Origin: Tepidaquicella sp964564635
GTDB taxonomy: Bacteria; Bacteroidota; Ignavibacteria; Tepidaquicellales; Tepidaquicellaceae
Direction: 5' to 3'
Length of the DNA stretch: 64,000 bases
Assembly: GCA_964564635.1 (NCBI GenBank)
Contig: CAZMAR010000001.1
Span: forward strand, 682,001 to 746,000
Shown: piece by piece, positions 38,335 through 46,590 of the stretch
Layout: each line of letters opens with the position of its first letter
Numbering within the stretch: position 1 is the stretch's first letter
The notes under the pieces: model-generated
The model's database searches: none
Seen by the model: only the letters and a program-made list of their open reading frames with translations
What the model was told of the DNA's origin: nothing
Translations under genes and position numbers: made by a program

Positions 38335-38346
38335 AGAAATGTAATT

Positions 38347-38967
38347 TTATTTTTCCTTTTCTATTTGTGTAAATTCTAATTCTATTGGGGTCTTTCTACC
38401 GAAAATACTTACCATAACCTTTACTTTCATTTTCTCAGGATAAATTTCCAATACATTACCACTAAAATTATTGAATGGTCCACTAATCACTTTCACCGGG
38501 TCGCCCACATTTAACCGTAAATCAATTTTTTCCGTCTGATTCTCTTCGCTCAGTAACATTTTTAATCTCTTAACCTCATCTGGTCTAAGTGGAATTGGTT
38601 CTAACTTTTGTTCCTTCCCTCTTTTAGTACCAACTAAATTCAAAATAGAAGGTGCCCGTTTAATAAAAGCTCTTACCTCATCATCTAATATTGCTTCTAT
38701 TAAGAGATACCCGGGCAGGAAATTTTTCATTTTTACTTTTTTCTTTCCACTTTTGACTTCAAAAACTTTTTCTTCCGGTAATATTACATTCTTTATTTTA
38801 TCTTCAAGCTTTTCTTCTTTTATTTCATTTTCAAGATACTGCTTTACCTTTTTTTCCTGTCCTGAAATTATTCTAAGTGCATACCACTTATACTCCTGCG
38901 AAAGGTCTTCTGTAGACTCCCTGGCTGTTTCTTTTATTTCATTATTTTCTGATAATTCTTCAGTCAT
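38347..38967 (-). CDS. nusG: Transcription termination/antitermination protein NusG
   Basis: NusG binds the RNA polymerase clamp and couples it to ribosomes or Rho. The NGN domain ('YKWYALRIISGQEKKVKQYL', about 26-45, 'FLPGYLLIEA' about 87) is followed by a KOW domain ('VGDPVKVISGPFNNFSGNVLEI', about 152-173). An acidic extension of about 24 residues precedes the NGN domain, giving 206 residues rather than about 180. It starts 10 bp after secE. Confidence 0.98.
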   Translation of the reverse strand: MTEELSENNEIKETARESTEDLSQEYKWYALRIISGQEKKVKQYLENEIKEEKLEDKIKNVILPEEKVFEVKSGKKKVKMKNFLPGYLLIEAILDDEVRAFIKRAPSILNLVGTKRGKEQKLEPIPLRPDEVKRLKMLLSEENQTEKIDLRLNVGDPVKVISGPFNNFSGNVLEIYPEKMKVKVMVSIFGRKTPIELEFTQIEKEK

Positions 38968-38977
38968 CTTTCATTTG

Positions 38978-39160
38978 TTAAAATAATAATTGTAAAATTG
39001 CTTCGAGAGCTTTATCAATAGCATAAACAATAACAGCAAAAATAATCATAGTCACAATTACAATTTTAGTTGAATCAATAATTTCCTGCTTTTTAGGCCA
39101 ACTCACCTTTTTCATCTCTCGGTAAATATCAACGAAAAAATTGATAATTTTGTCTTTCAT
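38978..39160 (-). CDS. secE: Preprotein translocase subunit SecE
   Basis: This is the small essential subunit of the SecYEG channel. The 60-residue protein is the short one-helix form: an amphipathic 'FVDIYREMKKVSWPKKQEI' (about 9-27, with the conserved W-P) followed by one transmembrane helix (about 31-56). It lies between tRNA-Trp and nusG, its usual place. Confidence 0.97.
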   Translation of the reverse strand: MKDKIINFFVDIYREMKKVSWPKKQEIIDSTKIVIVTMIIFAVIVYAIDKALEAILQLLF

Positions 39161-39188
39161 AAAATAAAAAAATTAAAAAAAAGGATTG

Positions 39189-39261
39189 CACGGGAGGAGG
39201 GACTCGAACCCCCAACCGACGGTTTTGGAGACCGCTACTCTACCAATTGAGCTACACCCGT
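39189..39261 (-). tRNA. tRNA-Trp (CCA)
   Basis: The 73-nt cloverleaf has anticodon loop CTCCAAA with anticodon CCA, T-arm GGTTCGAGTCC and acceptor ACGGGTG/CTCCCGT (one T-T mismatch at pair 6). CCA is not encoded. It sits just before secE, as in many bacteria. Confidence 0.95.
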
Positions 39262-39362
39262 GTGTGTTTTTATAATAATAAGAAATAAAAAAATTATTTT
39301 CAAATAAAAAATTATATTCATCATTTTTGCATCTATATCTATTTGATAGCCATATTTTCATG

Positions 39363-39435
<73 letters not shown>

Positions 39436-39442
39436 AAGAGTG

Positions 39443-39515
39443 AGCGGGAGACGGGACTCGAACCCGCGACCAACAGCTTGGAAGGCTGTGACTCTACCAA
39501 CTGAGTTACTCCCGC
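39443..39515 (-). tRNA. tRNA-Gly (TCC)
   Basis: The 73-nt cloverleaf has acceptor GCGGGAG/CTCCCGC, anticodon stem ACAGC/GCTGT and loop CTTCCAA, anticodon TCC. CCA is not encoded. Only 7 bp separate it from tRNA-Thr, so the tRNAs are processed from one transcript. Confidence 0.96.
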
Positions 39516-39524
39516 GCTGGGCTG

Positions 39525-39607
39525 TGGGTAGGGAAGGATTCGAACCTCCGAAGGCATAAGCCGTCAGATTTACAGTCTGATGCGTTTAACCACTTCGCTA
39601 CCTACCC
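39525..39607 (-). tRNA. tRNA-Tyr (GTA)
   Basis: The 83-nt class II tRNA has acceptor GGGTAGG/CCTACCC, anticodon loop CTGTAAA with anticodon GTA, and a long variable arm (CGGCTTATGCCTTCG). It is the first tRNA of the Tyr-Gly-Thr-Trp cluster. Confidence 0.96.
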
Positions 39608-39735
39608 ATCGACATATCAAACTTGTAAATTATTAATTTTTTTTATTTAAATCAATAGAAAATTTATTTCCGCTCTAAAATTTTTTATACCTGGGAATAA
39701 ATATATTTATAGAGAACTTTTATTTATACAGTAAT

Positions 39736-40809
39736 TTATTTCTTTCTTACTTTTTGATTTAGCTCAATCTGCAGTTTTTTTACTCTTCTTTCAATTTCAC
39801 TCTCAGGAAAATACCTGGAAATTTCAGTAATTACTTTAAGAGTTTCTTTTGCATCATCAAAATAATTTAAACTGTAATTATTATTGAATATTTGTAAAAG
39901 ATTTTCCACTTCTGCATTTGCAGAGTTGTATATTTTTTCTTTCAATTCTTTATATATAATCGGGTTGGTGGTGCTATCCATTATGTTAAGGTATTTCAGT
40001 GCACCACGCCAATCTTTTTTGTATAAATCTTCAATTAAATAATAACATAAAGTATTCATTTTAGCCTTAACTTTATTTACAAAGTCCCCTTTCTTATAAT
40101 TAAAAATAAAATTTTCACATAGTTTTACCTGCTGTTCCATTAAAATGGTATTGCCGTAACTCTCAATTTGTTCAATTTCCCTGTATGCCAGATACTCTTT
40201 AAGATAAAGAGAATAAAATACAAGAAATGCAAGCACTAATACAAGAATTAACCCAAATGAATTTATAACTAATTTACTTTTTCTCCTCTTTTTTAATAAT
40301 TTAGGATATTTTTCTTTTATTACATAAAGTTTTGTTCTCAACAGGTCAGATTCAGATTTATCTGCATAATCCAATGCTCTACTATAATACAATTCCGCAG
40401 CCTCCAAATCTTCACAAGTTAATGCTGAGTCCCCTGACTCTATTAATTTCATTTTTATATTAATACAGGAAATTGCTTTATTAAAAAATTCTTTAGCTTT
40501 AAGGTTATTTTTATCTACCTCAAGAATTCTTCTGCACTCGTTTATTGCATCTATGAATCTATTATTATTTATCAGAAATTCTATATTAATAAGCGCATCA
40601 TCAATGTTAAAAGAGCCATACCCCCCATAAAAAGAAATAATTATTCTATAATCACAATTATGATTTACACATCCATTATTCTGATACCAGCATTCAATAT
40701 GATATGTAGATTTACATTTAGGGCAGGATAAAAGGTCGTATTTAGATTCAATAATAGAATTGCAAAACTGGCAAATCTTTTTTATGTCAGTATTTGATTC
40801 TTTGCTCAA
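39736..40809 (-). CDS. Membrane-anchored RING-like zinc finger/TPR protein
   Basis: Function unknown. Residues 13-52 hold a cross-brace type set of metal ligands: C13-x2-C16, C29-x2-C32, H37-x2-C40 and C47-x4-C52, with the hydrophobic 'YHIECWYQNNGC' core, the pattern of prokaryotic RING-like domains. Residues about 70-175 contain helical repeats resembling TPRs ('FIDAINECRRILEVDKNNLK', 'DLEAAELYYSRALDYADKSE'). One transmembrane helix lies at about 181-203, and the C-terminal 150 residues are again helical with TPR character. So the finger and first repeats are predicted on one side of the membrane and the second helical part on the other. It stands between the tRNA cluster and a LysE-type gene with no obvious partner. 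Confidence 0.82.
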   Translation of the reverse strand: MSKESNTDIKKICQFCNSIIESKYDLLSCPKCKSTYHIECWYQNNGCVNHNCDYRIIISFYGGYGSFNIDDALINIEFLINNNRFIDAINECRRILEVDKNNLKAKEFFNKAISCINIKMKLIESGDSALTCEDLEAAELYYSRALDYADKSESDLLRTKLYVIKEKYPKLLKKRRKSKLVINSFGLILVLVLAFLVFYSLYLKEYLAYREIEQIESYGNTILMEQQVKLCENFIFNYKKGDFVNKVKAKMNTLCYYLIEDLYKKDWRGALKYLNIMDSTTNPIIYKELKEKIYNSANAEVENLLQIFNNNYSLNYFDDAKETLKVITEISRYFPESEIERRVKKLQIELNQKVRKK

Positions 40810-40821
40810 GAAAATAATTTT

Positions 40822-41595
40822 TTAAATAGAAAAAATGAAATAAAAGATTTTATAGAATAAAAATCCACCAAGCAGAATCAAAAAGATACCTACATACTTA
40901 TTTAATTTATTCAATGTAGAAGGAAGTATTCTATGAACATTATTAGAAATAATTTTTATGAGCGTGTAGAACCACAGTGTGGTACCCAACATAACGCCAA
41001 TAGCCAGAAAAATTCCTGAGACTAAATTTGTATCAATCAAATTATAACTTTTAAGGTAACCCACAGCAGCAATCCAGAATGCAGGAATAGTAATAGAAGA
41101 CATACAGAGCAAAATACCTGAGGCAAAATATTGATAAAAACCTCTTGAGTTAGTTTTAGGTAACGGCGTTTTCTTAATAATTTTCTTTAATTCCTCTTCC
41201 TGTGAAAGAATTTTTGAGGTTGTTTCCTGCTCTATTTCATTAATTTCTTCACATATTTCTTTATCCTCTTCAAAAACTTTGCTTCTGTAAATTCTAATAC
41301 CAAAAAAAATAACCACCACACATCCAAGTGCAGTTATCCCTATTTTAAAAGCAATTTCATTTTCAAAGAAAAAATTTTCAACCGCAACAGGGATAAAAAC
41401 TCTGAGCAAAGATAATCCCCCATAAGCAATTAATATATAAAACATATCAGCAAAACCAGCACCGGCACCTATTGCCAAACCTTCTTTTACTTGTCGCCTG
41501 AATCCCTTTGAAATAATAGCAAGATTTGTGGGTCCAAGAGGCGGCATAGATAAAATAAAACCCAGAAATACTCCTATTACTAAATCAATAAGCAA
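40822..41595 (-). CDS. LysE/RhtB family amino acid exporter
   Basis: The 257-residue protein has about six hydrophobic helices. 'GFILSMPPLGPTNLAIISKGFRR' (about 12-34) is the LysE-family N-terminal signature with G-P-x-N, and 'GAGAGFADMFYILIAYGGLSLL' follows. A charged cytoplasmic loop of about 40 residues ('EEINEIEQETTSKILSQEEE', about 115-145) is longer than usual. Exported substrate unknown; family members export lysine, threonine, homoserine or other amino acids. It ends 12 bp before the RING-like gene and may be cotranscribed with it. Confidence 0.87.
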   Translation of the reverse strand: MLIDLVIGVFLGFILSMPPLGPTNLAIISKGFRRQVKEGLAIGAGAGFADMFYILIAYGGLSLLRVFIPVAVENFFFENEIAFKIGITALGCVVVIFFGIRIYRSKVFEEDKEICEEINEIEQETTSKILSQEEELKKIIKKTPLPKTNSRGFYQYFASGILLCMSSITIPAFWIAAVGYLKSYNLIDTNLVSGIFLAIGVMLGTTLWFYTLIKIISNNVHRILPSTLNKLNKYVGIFLILLGGFLFYKIFYFIFSI

Positions 41596-42054
41596 GATAG
41601 ATAAATTTTATAAAAAATTAATTTAGTAGTTATATTTTTTATATTCAATTAAATAATTTAAATTATGTTAAAAATCAACCAAGCCATTCTAAAAAATACC
41701 TTCTTAAAATCTGAAAGGAATAAAATTCATTCATTATTTTTTAATTTTTTCTCTTGCCTTTAAAATACCCCATTAATAAATATAAACTAAAACGGAAAAC
41801 TTCTCTATAACCGAATAACCAGAAAAACAAAAATGATTTTTGAAAATATTTACGACATTTTATTAAACAAAATCTTTTAAATCCTTTAGGGATAAGTTCT
41901 AAAAAAGAGATATTCTAATTATTAATTTTATATATTATAGAATAATTTTTATACTAAATTGATAATAAGTTACCTATAATATTACAAGTTGTTCTACATA
42001 TTAACTTTTCTTTTAAAATGCACAATACTTAAAAAAAGCGCACGCAATATACTA
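41596..42054. other. Intergenic, no feature seen
   Basis: About 460 bp of very AT-rich DNA lies between the convergent-facing ends of the exporter start and the T9SS cargo stop. I see no ORF with coding character, no strong hairpin and no repeat. It probably contains the promoter of the exporter operon, but no consensus stands out. Confidence 0.6.
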
Positions 42055-43611
42055 TTACTTAATAATCACCATCTTCAATGTTTTTATATACCTGTCCGCT
42101 ATGATTCTGTAAAAATATACACCACTGGCTAAATCTCCAGCATTAAAATTAACTGTATAATAACCAACTTTCATCTCCTCATTTAATATTGTCTTTACTT
42201 CCCTACCGGCTATATCGTATAAAATAATTTTTACTTTCGTATTATATGGTATATCAATATCAATCTTAGTAACAGGATTAAAAGGATTGGGATAATTCTG
42301 ACTCATTTCAAAACTCTTTGGCTTTGATATATCTATAGTCTCTTGTAACTCGAAATACTGAAAATTTCCGTTATAATCTACCTGTCTTAATCTATATCTA
42401 TATTCTCCAATGTTTAATTTGTCCTGTTTATATGTATATACTGTTTGTGTAAATTTCGTACCCTGTCCATTTATAAATCCTATTTTTTTCCATAATGTGT
42501 CGCCGTCGGATTCATTTAATTTTTTATATTGTATCTCAAAACCTGCATTATTAACCTCCTGAGATGTAATCCAGTTCAGGGTTAAATCCCTACCATTTAC
42601 TCTTGATGTGAAATTTTCCAGTACCACCGGAAGTGGATGATTATAATCTGATGCTGTCCAAATATTATCAGTACCAAAGGAGTTAAGACCATTTGTGGTC
42701 AATGAGCCAAGCTGACTTCCATTGTTCCAATTGTTGCTCGCTGTTATCTCTAAGAAAGAAACCCCATTATTGGTCGAAAGATATAATAACATATTTGCTG
42801 GCTCAATTCCTTCTGTTAATTCATTCCCAAAATAATATAATACATAAGTAGCATTAAGTCCTGCGTTTGTGCTTGGTAATATTGTAAAGGATTTCGCTAT
42901 ACCTGTATATGAACCAACTGTTATTGGAGTAAATTTCCTGGTTACTGTTGTATTTCCAAGAATACTGTTGGTAGTTACTGAAATCCCAATATTACCAAAT
43001 GTATAATTCGTAAGTGCTTCTGTTAAATTTCTTGTGGTTGTTACTGTTCCTTTATTGCTCTCTGCTGTACTCTTTATTATATTGTCATTTGTCTCTCCTG
43101 AAATAATTGCATTTGTCCCAAGTGTTAATGTCTTTGTCTTTATATCTAAATCACCTGATATTAAAAGTAATGTCCCACTAATGGTTAAATCACAGTTTAA
43201 TTCCACAGAGGCAGTACTGGAACCTTTGTTTATTGTGATGTTATTTATTATATAGGTTCCGTTTCCTGTTATTATGGAATTCGAGGTACCAATGAAAACT
43301 ATTGAATAGTTATTATTTTCGGTGTTGCTATATTTTGGATTTTGCACTGTCCCATATATGTTTTGCTCCTTTACTTTTATTACTGTATTAATATTTTCTC
43401 CAGTCTTTGACTCTATTCCATCTATTAACTGTAATTGCCCTCCTGTACTGCTGAAGGTACCATTATTATTAATTCCTATATTATAAAGTGTAACGCTTCC
43501 TGTGTTTATAAAATAAGTCCCGGAATTCACATTTATTTGCGAATGCGCAAACCTATACATTAAAAAAACTGTTACTAATATTAACAGGGGCCTATATCCT
43601 GTATAATTCAT
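42055..43611 (-). CDS. Secreted protein with type IX secretion C-terminal sorting domain
   Basis: A signal peptide (about residues 1-25, ending 'RFAHSQ') opens a 518-residue protein. The first 300 residues are Asn/Thr/Gly-rich beta repeats ('TLTLGTNAIISGETNDNI') of a beta-helix adhesin-like kind. A fibronectin-type segment (about 335-425, 'FTSRVNGRDLTLNWITSQEVNNAGFEIQY') follows, then the sorting domain of about 80 residues beginning 'SQNYPNPFNPVTKIDI' and ending 'GVYFYRIIADRYIKTLKMVIIK', which directs proteins across the outer membrane by the type IX system. It lies 21 bp downstream of the fibre gene on the same strand, so the two are likely coexpressed surface proteins. Confidence 0.88.
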   Translation of the reverse strand: MNYTGYRPLLILVTVFLMYRFAHSQINVNSGTYFINTGSVTLYNIGINNNGTFSSTGGQLQLIDGIESKTGENINTVIKVKEQNIYGTVQNPKYSNTENNNYSIVFIGTSNSIITGNGTYIINNITINKGSSTASVELNCDLTISGTLLLISGDLDIKTKTLTLGTNAIISGETNDNIIKSTAESNKGTVTTTRNLTEALTNYTFGNIGISVTTNSILGNTTVTRKFTPITVGSYTGIAKSFTILPSTNAGLNATYVLYYFGNELTEGIEPANMLLYLSTNNGVSFLEITASNNWNNGSQLGSLTTNGLNSFGTDNIWTASDYNHPLPVVLENFTSRVNGRDLTLNWITSQEVNNAGFEIQYKKLNESDGDTLWKKIGFINGQGTKFTQTVYTYKQDKLNIGEYRYRLRQVDYNGNFQYFELQETIDISKPKSFEMSQNYPNPFNPVTKIDIDIPYNTKVKIILYDIAGREVKTILNEEMKVGYYTVNFNAGDLASGVYFYRIIADRYIKTLKMVIIK

Positions 43612-43632
43612 TTTTCTTTACCTCCTTATTCA

Positions 43633-45699
43633 TTATTTTTTAACTTTATTGTAACCTATTACTGAAATTGTAACCACACATACTGATATCAGTAACCAGA
43701 GTATAGAATTCCCGCCAAAACCTGCTTTTTCTGTTAACTGTTTATTCCCTTCAAGTTTCCTTTCTATTTCTTCTATCCTGCTTTTTAATTCGGTATTTTC
43801 CGCCTTGAGTTCATTTATTTGTGATTGCTGTTCCTTTATTCCTTCGGTTAAAACAGCTGTCATATTCCCATATGCAATAGATTTATATCCTTCTGCATCA
43901 GTTACAACAAGTTCGGGAAATTCTTTCTCAACTTCCTGAGCTATTAAACCTATCTGTGTCTTGTTTTCAGGGTCATTATTAAATGTAAATGAAACTCCTC
44001 GCAATTTGAGAAGCTTTTCAAGTACTCCCTCTAATTTCTGTATGTCGTGTTTCAACCTCATATCCGAGGAGTGCGTCCATCCGCTCGTTGTATATTTTCC
44101 TGTGGTTGTGCCGTTATATACTTCAAGTTTATCCGTCGGATTTGTAGTACCTATTCCGACATTACCTCTTAAAATTGTTTTTTTGATATTCGTATCCCCC
44201 AAAACGACGCTGTTTGAGCCTACGCCTATTGCATTACAGCCGATAACAATTTCATTTGTATCACCACTTTGGTATGCTTTTGTAAAGTGACCTAAATAAA
44301 CCGACTTGATGCTGGTTTGATTATAACCTGTTGATGTACTACTTCCTGCGAAATAACCAAGAGCGGTATTAGAATACCCGGTTGTATTATTAAGGAGAGA
44401 TTGAAATCCGAATGCGGAATTATAAAACCCGCTTGTATTAGAATAGAGAGATTGATATCCAAATGCGGAATTATAAAACCCGCTTGTATTAGAATAGAGA
44501 GATTGAGATCCGAATGCGGAATTAGAAGACCCGGTTGTATTAGAATAGAGAGATTGATTTCCGAATGCGGAATTGTAATTATTTGTACCGTCATCTAATA
44601 TGCCTGCTTCATAGCCGAAGAAAGTGCTCGACCCTAAACCTGTCTGGTCAACGCGTCCGTTAATTGTCAAGAGCGTATCTCCCTGCCATTTCAGTCCGGA
44701 ACTTCCGGTGACGGAATTTGTTCCGTTCCAGAAGGTCAGATAACCGTTTGTGCCCGAGCCGGTGATGGCTCCGGTGCCTATTCCTGTCCAGGCACTTCCT
44801 GAATAATAATAAAATCCAGGTGTGTTGTCTGTCTGGTATATCAATAATCCTGTTGCTGGAGATGATATTGCATCCCGCTGCGACTGTGTCATCCTCGGAA
44901 TTAACAATCCTTTTGTGGTTGAGGTCATATCAAATATCGAACTTGAATTCGGACTCTCTGTACCTAATCCTACACTTCCTCTTAATATGCTCTTCGTTAT
45001 ACTACTATTGCCCAAAACAACACTATTTGAACCGACGCCTGTTGTGTTATATCCAATAACAATTTCATTTGTATTAGTACTCGCAGAAGGTTGTGAATTT
45101 GAGCCGAGAAATACGGAATAAGTTCCCGTTGTTACATTCTTCCCTGCATCTGTTCCAAGTGCAGTATTATGGTCGCCTGATGTTAAGTTCTGTAATGCAT
45201 TATATCCCATCGCAACATTTCTGTCACCAGAACCGTCCTGATTCTGACCTGCCTGATATCCAAAGAAAGTGCTGAAATTCAGATTATCCTGATATACACG
45301 CCCGTTTACCTGCAATGGCGCCTGCGGACTTGATGTATTTATACCGAGACGATTATTCGTTGCATCCCAGTAAAGATTGGATTCCCCTGTAATGGAACTT
45401 GTCCCGTTCCAGATGGTTACATATCCGCTTGTTCCCGAGCCAGTTATCGTTCCTGCACTGCTGACGGGTGTCCAGGCACTTCCTGAATAATAGTAAAATC
45501 CAGGTGTGTTGTCTGTCTGGTATATCAATAATCCTGTTGCTGGAGATGATATTGCATCCCGCTGCGACTGTGTCATCCTCGGAATTAACAATCCTTTTGT
45601 GGTTGAGGTCATATCAAATATCGAACTTGAATTCGGACTCTCTGTACCTAATCCTACACTTCCTCTTAATATGCTCTTCGTTATACTACTATTGCCCAA
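43633..45699 (-). CDS. Fibre protein with S74 chaperone domain and C-terminal membrane helix (C-terminal part, split by gap)
   Basis: This is the 3' part of a gene that continues across the N run into the reading frame at 45681-47570. It encodes near-identical modules ('STTKGLLIPRMTQSQRDAIS', 'PATGLLIYQTDNTPGFYYYS') and 17-residue beta-roll repeats of the form N-S-A-F-G-x-x-S-L-x-x-N-T-(T/S)-G. Then comes a peptidase S74 / intramolecular chaperone domain starting 'HSSDMRLKHDIQKLE' with 'QIGLIAQEVEKEFPELV', a coiled coil (ELKAENTELKSRIEEIERK), and a last transmembrane helix 'SILWLLISVCVVTISVIGY' plus a short basic end. The Ser and Lys of the S-D-x-R-x-K dyad are intact (codons near 44067 and 44052). 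The ATG at 45697-45699 lies inside the repeat and is not the true start. Confidence 0.85.
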   Translation of the reverse strand: MGNSSITKSILRGSVGLGTESPNSSSIFDMTSTTKGLLIPRMTQSQRDAISSPATGLLIYQTDNTPGFYYYSGSAWTPVSSAGTITGSGTSGYVTIWNGTSSITGESNLYWDATNNRLGINTSSPQAPLQVNGRVYQDNLNFSTFFGYQAGQNQDGSGDRNVAMGYNALQNLTSGDHNTALGTDAGKNVTTGTYSVFLGSNSQPSASTNTNEIVIGYNTTGVGSNSVVLGNSSITKSILRGSVGLGTESPNSSSIFDMTSTTKGLLIPRMTQSQRDAISSPATGLLIYQTDNTPGFYYYSGSAWTGIGTGAITGSGTNGYLTFWNGTNSVTGSSGLKWQGDTLLTINGRVDQTGLGSSTFFGYEAGILDDGTNNYNSAFGNQSLYSNTTGSSNSAFGSQSLYSNTSGFYNSAFGYQSLYSNTSGFYNSAFGFQSLLNNTTGYSNTALGYFAGSSTSTGYNQTSIKSVYLGHFTKAYQSGDTNEIVIGCNAIGVGSNSVVLGDTNIKKTILRGNVGIGTTNPTDKLEVYNGTTTGKYTTSGWTHSSDMRLKHDIQKLEGVLEKLLKLRGVSFTFNNDPENKTQIGLIAQEVEKEFPELVVTDAEGYKSIAYGNMTAVLTEGIKEQQSQINELKAENTELKSRIEEIERKLEGNKQLTEKAGFGGNSILWLLISVCVVTISVIGYNKVKK
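44411..44570 (-). repeat. 51-bp tandem repeats (17-residue beta-roll units)
   Basis: The word AATGCGG recurs at 44411, 44462, 44513 and 44564, exactly 51 bp apart, and again at 46918, 46969 and 47020. Each unit encodes 17 residues with N-S-A-F-G and N-T-(T/S)-G landmarks. The regular period fits one turn-pair of a left-handed beta-roll stalk. Confidence 0.9.
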
Positions 45700-46590
45700 A
45701 ACAACACTATTTGAACCGACGCCTGTTGCNNNNNNNNNNNNNNNNNNNNNNNNNNNNNNNNNNNNNNNNNNNNNNNNNNNNNNNNNNNNNNNNNNNNNNN
45801 NNNNNNNNNNNNNNNNNNNNNNNNNNNNNTCTTCGTTATACTACTATTGCCCAAAACAACACTATTTGAACCGACGCCTGTTGCGTTATATCCAATGACA
45901 ATTTCATTTTCATCACCACTTTGGTATGCTTTTGTATAGTAACCTAAATAAACCGACCTGATGCTGGTTTGATTATAACCTGTTGATGTACTACTTCCTG
46001 CGTGATAACCAATAGCGGTATTTTCATACCCGGTTGTATTATAATAGAGAGACTGGTATCCAAATGCGGAATTAGAATACCCGCCTGTATTAGAATAGAG
46101 AGATTGATATCCGAAGGCGGAATTATAATTATCCGTCCCATCATCATTTTTTCCAGCTTCATATCCTAAAAATGTGCTATACCCTAATCCAGACTGATAT
46201 ATCCTTCCGTTTACCTCTAATGGCGCCTGCGGACTTGATGTATTTATCCCGAGACGATTATTCGTTGCATCCCAGTAAAGATTGGATTCCCCTGTAATGG
46301 AACTTGTCCCGTTCCAGATGGTTACATATCCGCTTGTTCCCGAGCCAGTTATCGTTCCTGCACTGCTGACGGGTGTCCAGGCACTTCCTGAATAATAGTA
46401 AAATCCAGGTGTGTTGTCTGTCTGGTATATCAATAATCCTGTTGCTGGAGATGATATTGCATCCCGCTGCGACTGTGTCATCCTCGGAATTAACAATCCT
46501 TTTGTGGTTGAGGTCATATCAAATATCGAACTTGAATTCGGGCTCTCTGTACCTAATCCTACACTTCCTCTTAATATCGTCTTTTTAATG
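44800..46590 (-). repeat. Three near-identical module repeats inside the fibre gene
   Basis: A block encoding 'GSVGLGTESPNSSSIFDMTS...SGSAWT' occurs at about 44800-45000, 45480-45690 and 46380-46580. The last two copies extend through about 45315-45690 and 46215-46580 as a direct repeat of roughly 365 bp with very few differences. Near identity at DNA level indicates recent duplication or gene conversion and explains why the assembly broke here. Confidence 0.88.
45675..45884. other. Assembly gap of 100 N with identical 55-bp flanks
   Basis: Bases 45730-45829 are N. The 55 bases before the gap (45675-45729) are identical to the 55 bases after it (45830-45884). This is what two contigs ending in the same k-mer (k=55) look like when joined by a fixed-length N run, so the gap is probably an overlap and not missing DNA, although lost repeat copies cannot be excluded. 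Confidence 0.93.

Noticed and set aside
39173..39361. A 62-residue frame across tRNA-Trp
   Set aside because: It contains the tRNA read in one frame and has no independent support.
44292..45121. Overlapping plus- and minus-strand frames inside the fibre gene
   Set aside because: They are shadows of the 51-bp and module repeats; the same words recur at each copy, and the fibre frame is the one with signal peptide and known domains.
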